A DNA stretch of 60,081 bases from Nephromyces sp. MM_2019 (lineage: Eukaryota; Apicomplexa; Aconoidasida; Nephromycida), in contig JADHZB010001113.1 in the NCBI GenBank assembly GCA_015657535.1, forward strand, positions 1 to 60,081, given 5' to 3'. The position numbers and the translations under genes were made by a program. Within the stretch, counting starts at the first letter, position 1. The number at the start of each line of letters is the position of its first letter. The notes beneath the pieces were generated by a model. The model saw nothing but the letters and a program-made list of their open reading frames with translations. It searched no databases and was not told where the DNA came from. Positions 55,920-60,081 of this stretch are shown here, piece after piece.

Positions 55920-56577
55920 ATGTGATAGGCAGTTAGTCAAAGCCTCGAAGTGAAACGATGAATGAGTTACGGCAAAGGCTGGAAGCACAGAAGAGGGAGA
56001 AACTCAAGAAATTTACCGTTTTGTGTGGATATTTACTTTGAAGCTTTCCGGCTAATCTTCATTCAGTTGGGATGGGTATATTCACGGATAAGAAGAGGAG
56101 TGATGGCACACAGTAATACGGGTGAAGAGCTGTATGAGAAAGAGGCTACGAGAGTGAGATTGGTCGTATAGACCAGAAATAGAGGTGGCGCACATACAAG
56201 GAGAAGTAGAGGTGGCGCACACACAAGAAGTAGAGGTGGTGCACATACGAGGAGAAGTAGACGTGGCGCACACACAAGGAAAAGTAGAGGTGGCGCACAC
56301 ACAAGGGGAAGTATAGGTGGTGCGCAACCATATTTAACAGCCTTCAAGACAGCCTCATACCAGGCTGCAGATTTGTTAGGAGATTGAACGAGGATATTGA
56401 TTCTGAAGGTGATATATATGATTAATCTAATGAGATGTCGACATAGATGTAAAGATTTAACTGTAAATGAAAATGGGGATGGTTTCTTTATATCCTAGCA
56501 AATAATCTCGAAGATACTACGAAAAGCCTTGAGGATTCTGCAGGTAGATGGGGCTTACACACATATGAATTCTTTCG
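55920..56577 (+). other. Possible plus-strand gene start and in-frame 27-bp repeat
   Basis: ATG at 55958 opens MNELRQRLEAQKREKLKKFT, a typical charged helical N-terminus. Continuation is uncertain: an exon after CTTCATTCAG at 56065 can be joined in more than one frame. 56170-56385 contains a 27-bp repeat that keeps a plus frame open as RGGAHTRRS units and ends QPYLTAFKTASYQAADLLGD. 56390-56577 has no clear gene. Confidence 0.35.
56185..56330. repeat. 27-bp tandem repeat, about 5 copies
   Basis: AGAGGTGGCGCACACACAAG plus GAGAAGT is repeated about five times, one copy 3 bases shorter, so the frame is preserved. Plus-strand translation is (RGGAHTRRS)n; the minus strand reads Pro/Leu/Cys-rich units. 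Length changes in multiples of three hint at coding selection, but a stop separates it from the upstream candidate exon. Confidence 0.85.
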
Positions 56578-56615
56578 CTACAATGAGTGACAGCAAGATG
56601 TATGTGCGAGCTCCA

Positions 56616-57132
56616 CTACACTGCAATAGCGCAATACAGGTATGCACAACAACACACACACAGATTGAGAAATTTTGGACATATATTGATTACTGGATTT
56701 GCATATGCAGATAGATTGATTGAGAGGTTCGGACACATAGGCAGACTGGTGTTTCCACAGAGCTTGAGCGATAGGTTTAGCGCATAAGCAGGGAATTTTA
56801 TGCACACAGATAGATTTGCGCACACCGATAGGTTTACGCACACCAGCCTACATATTTACACACACACACACACACACACGCATACAACGCACACTCCGAC
56901 AAACACGCACACAACACACGCTAACACACGGACATCCTCCCACACACGCACACAACGCACTACTTACCACACACCCACATGTACAGGCCTTGCGCGCGCA
57001 CACAGATCGACATACACACGAAAATGCGAACCGGTCTAACACACGCACCACACACACACACATATATATAAGGGGGCATCCAAACCGACTTGCACTGAAG
57101 CTTGCTAACCACATAAAACTGCCCCCTTTCAT
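56616..57132 (-). CDS. Possible two-exon gene of about 99 aa
   Basis: ATG at 57132 opens MKGGSFMWLASFSASRFGCP, which resembles a mitochondrial or signal leader, ending at a donor inside a (TG) run (57061). A second exon from about 56844 (acceptor ATATGTAG) continues in phase to a TAG at 56616 with repeated NLSVC/NLSL units and Cys-rich content. The region has several open frames because of short internal repeats, so the second exon is uncertain; an alternative frame reads KPIAQALWKHQSAYV. The intron 56845-57061 is CA-rich on the plus strand, as expected for a minus-strand gene. A GTGTACGTACAG motif lies 36 bases upstream of the start. Confidence 0.35.
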
Positions 57133-59852
57133 TTCCTAATCTTCTAAAACGTCCACAAGTTTCCCAGGTGTACGTACAGTCACCCCTCCAATTGTCACTA
57201 CATAAAAAAGGGAATCTCTATGTTTACAACAATTAATTGGACGATTTTTTTTATTTCTTCTTGTTCTTTTCCTCTTTTCAAATGGGTGTAATTTAGTCAA
57301 AGGGGGAGAACCAGCGTTGGGGTGGAGGTTATCAATAAGTCCTCATTCTCTGCTCCTGGTAGAGCCACACACCTCACACAGACACCATACCTCACATATG
57401 TAGATATTCATCTTTTTTCCCTCTCTAAAGGAGGAGAAACAATGAATTCTCAAATGAGTCAAATTCGAGGAAAAACGGAGTTCCCATCCTTTTTCTTGAA
57501 GGTGGAAATAGTAATTTCTTTGTTTGTTAGCCTCGGATTACAAAATTACCTGTTTAATCGATTTTAGAAGAAAAGGTGGCGCTCCCTCCTCTACAGCGGA
57601 ATAGCGCTCTTTCCCCGTCGCCGGAGAATTGATTCTCCTCTGAGCCAAAAAATAGTGCAAAAACATCAAAATCGTTGCTTATCATCTGCACCATCATAAC
57701 AATCACAGAGAAAGGGAATTTGAGGGAAACTTTGGATCTTCCAGTTGATTACTGAGGGTTAGTCTTCGAAATTGTCGAAATCTGCGTAAAGTGCATTGAG
57801 TTTGCCAATTTATTGGAAAGTTTGAACGTTGTGATTGATTCGGGGCTACTGAAGTTGGTGGGGTTGGAAAAAGAGGGTGTTTATGGAGCTCCATGTCACT
57901 TTATGGGGAGTTGTGAAGATTTGGTGGTCGTGAAAGTTTCGTGTGTGTGTGGGTGTGTCTGTGGGTGTGTATGTGGGTATGTGTGTGGGTGTTGGTGAGT
58001 GTGGGTGTATACATGCGTGTACTGTAGAGTGTAGAAGTGTGTATGTGCAGAAGAACTGTGTAATACCTACTGTATGGATTTTCTTGCTTATACTGCTCTC
58101 TGGGAGCTACTTAGTGTGTGTAAGGTGCTCTTTAGGTTAAAGGGTGGATTTTCTGTGTGTAGCTATCAACTCTTATCGCAAGCTTCCCCCGTGGAGCTAT
58201 AGGTGAACTGATAGTGTGCTCAGAGTGAGTGTTGTTTCCCTCTGAGTGACTTTAACAAATTTGATTAGCTTTATCAAAGGAGAAATGTTTTGTGGTGTGT
58301 TTACTGTTTCTAGTCTCCCATTCTGCTCCTTTGATGATTATTATTTTTAATTTTGATGTTTTAAGGGTTTTTGTGTTTAATTTTGGCATGAGTCAACAAT
58401 AGATGAAGACATTAGGAGTTATAGGCGTAAAAAGTGTGCGTTTTGCAGTTTTTTGAAGGAAAATCGATATTTTTTGATACTTTTTGATATTTTTTTACCT
58501 TTTTTCTACGTCTTCTTCTGATTTCTGTGAGTCTTGTTCTTCGTCTCTTTCTTCAGCTTTTTCTACTTCTTGTGGTTTGTCGTCATCTTTCAATTTGGAG
58601 AATGGAAGGTCTGTTTCGGTGTTTAATCTACTTAATCTTAGCAAAGTGAATTGCATAGTTACCTTCTCTTAAGCTTTGCTATAGGGTGCTCTTAGTGTGT
58701 GTAGCTTCTAGTATATCATTTTTTAGGTACTACCTGATCATTTCCTACAATACACTCTATACCCCCCTCTACAGCTCCCATTACACTACCCTCTGCACCC
58801 CCCATTACACTCCCCGGTACTTCCCCCCTACACCCCCCCCTAAACCTCCCATTATACCCCCCGCTGCACACTCCCCTACACCCCCACGTTACACACAGGA
58901 AACGACACCGTGTCGAGATGAGAGCGTCCCTATTTCTTTCTTGTTTAAGCCTTAATCTTCGGTTCCTTCATGCAACCCACTTGAGGGCCTGGAGGTGAGG
59001 CTTGGGGGGTAGTTGTCAAGATCTTCTTCATAGTATCTTCCGCGTTGAAACTGATGGGCTTTGCCGCTTTTCTCAGTGATGTGTGTGCGTTTTATGTCGT
59101 TATGAGAATGGCAGTGGATGTTAAGCTAAGTTTGTCGTCACTATGGCTAGCAGCAGTGTGTGATACTAAGTAGGCTTTTTAGTAAGTAGTGATGTGTTTT
59201 TCTTGTGTGTGGATGTGTGTTACTGTGTGTATGTGAGCGGGTGTATGTGTGTGAATGTGTGCGTGTGTTTTGTTTATGTGTCTTTTGTGTGTTTATGAGC
59301 ATCATCACGCCTTCGCACCCTTTTTGCTCTTTCGCAAACAATGGTTTCCACTGGCCTAATCTTTTGTTCCAAAAAACACATAGTAATTGTCTCTCACCCC
59401 TTTACGCAAGGCTCTGTCTTCCTACCGACGGCGTGCTATAGTAGTACAAACACCCTACCACCTGCACACATACTTCCTCCTGCACACACAGGTGTGCTCA
59501 CCAGAGAAGAACAAAGCAAATAACTTATTCCGTTCTGACTGCTTTATCCTCTTCACATACCTTTTATTTGACGTCTCTCATGTTTCAGTTGCTTTATCTA
59601 TTCCCGCCTCTCCGCCAGCACCTCACCAGCACCCCACCCCTTAGATACACTCCCCTCTCTTCCCCCCTTGACCTTCTCGCGTTGATTCATCTACACCCCT
59701 CCTCTCCCCCCCTCTCTCATCTTTGTCTCGCTGCCTCATTTTCCCGTAACACCCCCCACCCCCTACCCTTTGCCCTTCTAACCCCCACCGTTCAAATCCT
59801 CCCCCCTCAGATGCCCCAAAGCTACTAATCAACTTCATTATCTACACCCTAT
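57133..59852 (+). other. Unresolved; plus-strand exons and long pyrimidine tract
   Basis: 57735-57938 has a good plus-strand frame (FEIVEICVKCIEFANLLESL, then DSGLLKLVGLEKEGVYGAP) before a TG-rich intron (57945-58010). The next exon, after TATGTGCAG at 58049, reads ELCNTYCMDFLAYTALWELL with a donor GTGCTC near 58122. These probably belong to one plus-strand gene of unknown function with no start found. 58170-58720 is AT-rich. 58740-58890 and 59580-59820 are C/T-rich tracts. TG repeats occur at 59200-59300. Confidence 0.4.
57168..57179. promoter_or_regulatory. GTGTACGTACAG, one-base variant of the palindrome
   Basis: It lies 36 bases upstream of the candidate minus-strand start codon at 57132. 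The same variant occurs at 4415-4426 and, reverse-complemented, at 10203-10214. Confidence 0.35.
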
Positions 59853-60081
59853 ATGCTCTCCACGATGATGACTATTGAAGAGTATAGACATCAGGTAGGG
59901 GGGCATAGTCGTTTCATGAAGCCTAAAGACTCATCGAAGGTGTATAAGCCCTTCATTGAGAATGAGTACTGGTTTTATGAGAAGCTCTCTAACCTGGGGG
60001 CAAACTCTTCAACAGAGTCTTCCCCCCTTCATATACTGAAGAAGTTTGTACCAAAGTATTATGGTATAACTGAGGTATATC
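59853..60081 (+). CDS. Inositol polyphosphate kinase family, first exon (truncated by window end)
   Basis: ATG at 59853 opens MLSTMMTIEEYRHQVGGHSR. The block QVGGHSRFMKPKDSSKVYKP followed by FIENEYWFYEKL and LKKFVPKYYGI is the N-lobe signature of the inositol polyphosphate kinase family (IP6K/IPMK/IP3K: 'QVGGH..F......vyKp....E..FYe.l....L..F.P.y.G'). A GTATAT donor may end the exon at 60074. The catalytic PxxxDxKxG motif and the rest lie beyond the window. The family phosphorylates soluble inositol phosphates with ATP; GGH near the N-terminus favours IP6K or IPMK over IP3K. The 5' flank is a C/T-rich tract, as at FtsH. Confidence 0.85.
   Translation, partial: MLSTMMTIEEYRHQVGGHSRFMKPKDSSKVYKPFIENEYWFYEKLSNLGANSSTESSPLHILKKFVPKYYGITEVY

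Noticed and set aside
57703..57894. 63-codon minus-strand frame opposite the 57.8-kb exon
   Set aside because: The plus-strand frame has better residue composition and is followed by a TG-rich intron in the right orientation.
1..60081. tRNA, rRNA or known snRNA genes
   Set aside because: I looked for T-loop GGTTCGA(A/T)TCC-type boxes and U-snRNA core sequences and found none convincing; this was by eye, so a covariance-model scan would be decisive.

Overview
The window is the end of a nuclear chromosome from an intron-rich eukaryote. It opens with about 13 tandem copies of the CCCTAAA (TTTAGGG-type) telomere repeat. That telomere type occurs in apicomplexans and relatives, plants, green algae and some other protists. 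The small, dense genes, many short exons with GT-AG introns and small housekeeping proteins lead me to suggest a myzozoan alveolate (an apicomplexan or close relative). This is inference: no single gene in the window fixes the lineage.

Layout. 1-98 telomere; coding sequence starts within about 175 bases of it. 271-4.5 kb: plus-strand genes of unknown function. 4.7-13.4 kb: AC-rich on the plus strand, with minus-strand exons. 17.1-19.6 kb: a complete seven-exon ARL1-type GTPase (+). 22.1-25.9 kb: a complete six-exon proteasome beta-5 subunit (-). 27.5-28.0 kb: a possible small plus-strand gene. 29.3-37.8 kb: an eleven-exon Clp1-family RNA kinase/cleavage factor (-), whose introns are packed with mini- and microsatellites and contain an assembly gap of 94 N. 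38.8-39.3 kb: an 84-residue membrane protein (-). 40.1-43.7 kb: a complete three-exon FtsH/AAA-M41 protease (+), followed 24 bases later by a small acidic membrane protein (+). 45.8-46.8 kb: spliceosomal Sm protein G (-). 47-56 kb: a domain almost free of TG/AC repeats, with short exons on both strands, including a four-exon 99-residue protein (+). 57.3-60.1 kb: the first exon of an inositol phosphate kinase family protein (+), running off the end.

The identified genes act in separate housekeeping systems: Golgi traffic (ARL1), protein turnover (proteasome, FtsH), RNA processing (Clp1, SmG) and inositol phosphate signalling. They do not form a pathway. The unifying signal is in the non-coding DNA. 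In every gene solved here the introns are rich in TG dinucleotide runs on the sense strand, so (TG)n versus (CA)n on the plus strand predicts gene direction. A dispersed palindrome, GTGTAYGTACAC, occurs at least seven times. A perfect 28-base-pair hairpin lies just 3' of the SmG gene.

Gene models were spliced by hand using reading frame, intron phase and family resemblance. Those called complete have all phases consistent from ATG to stop. Blocks marked as unresolved contain further exons that I could not assemble.
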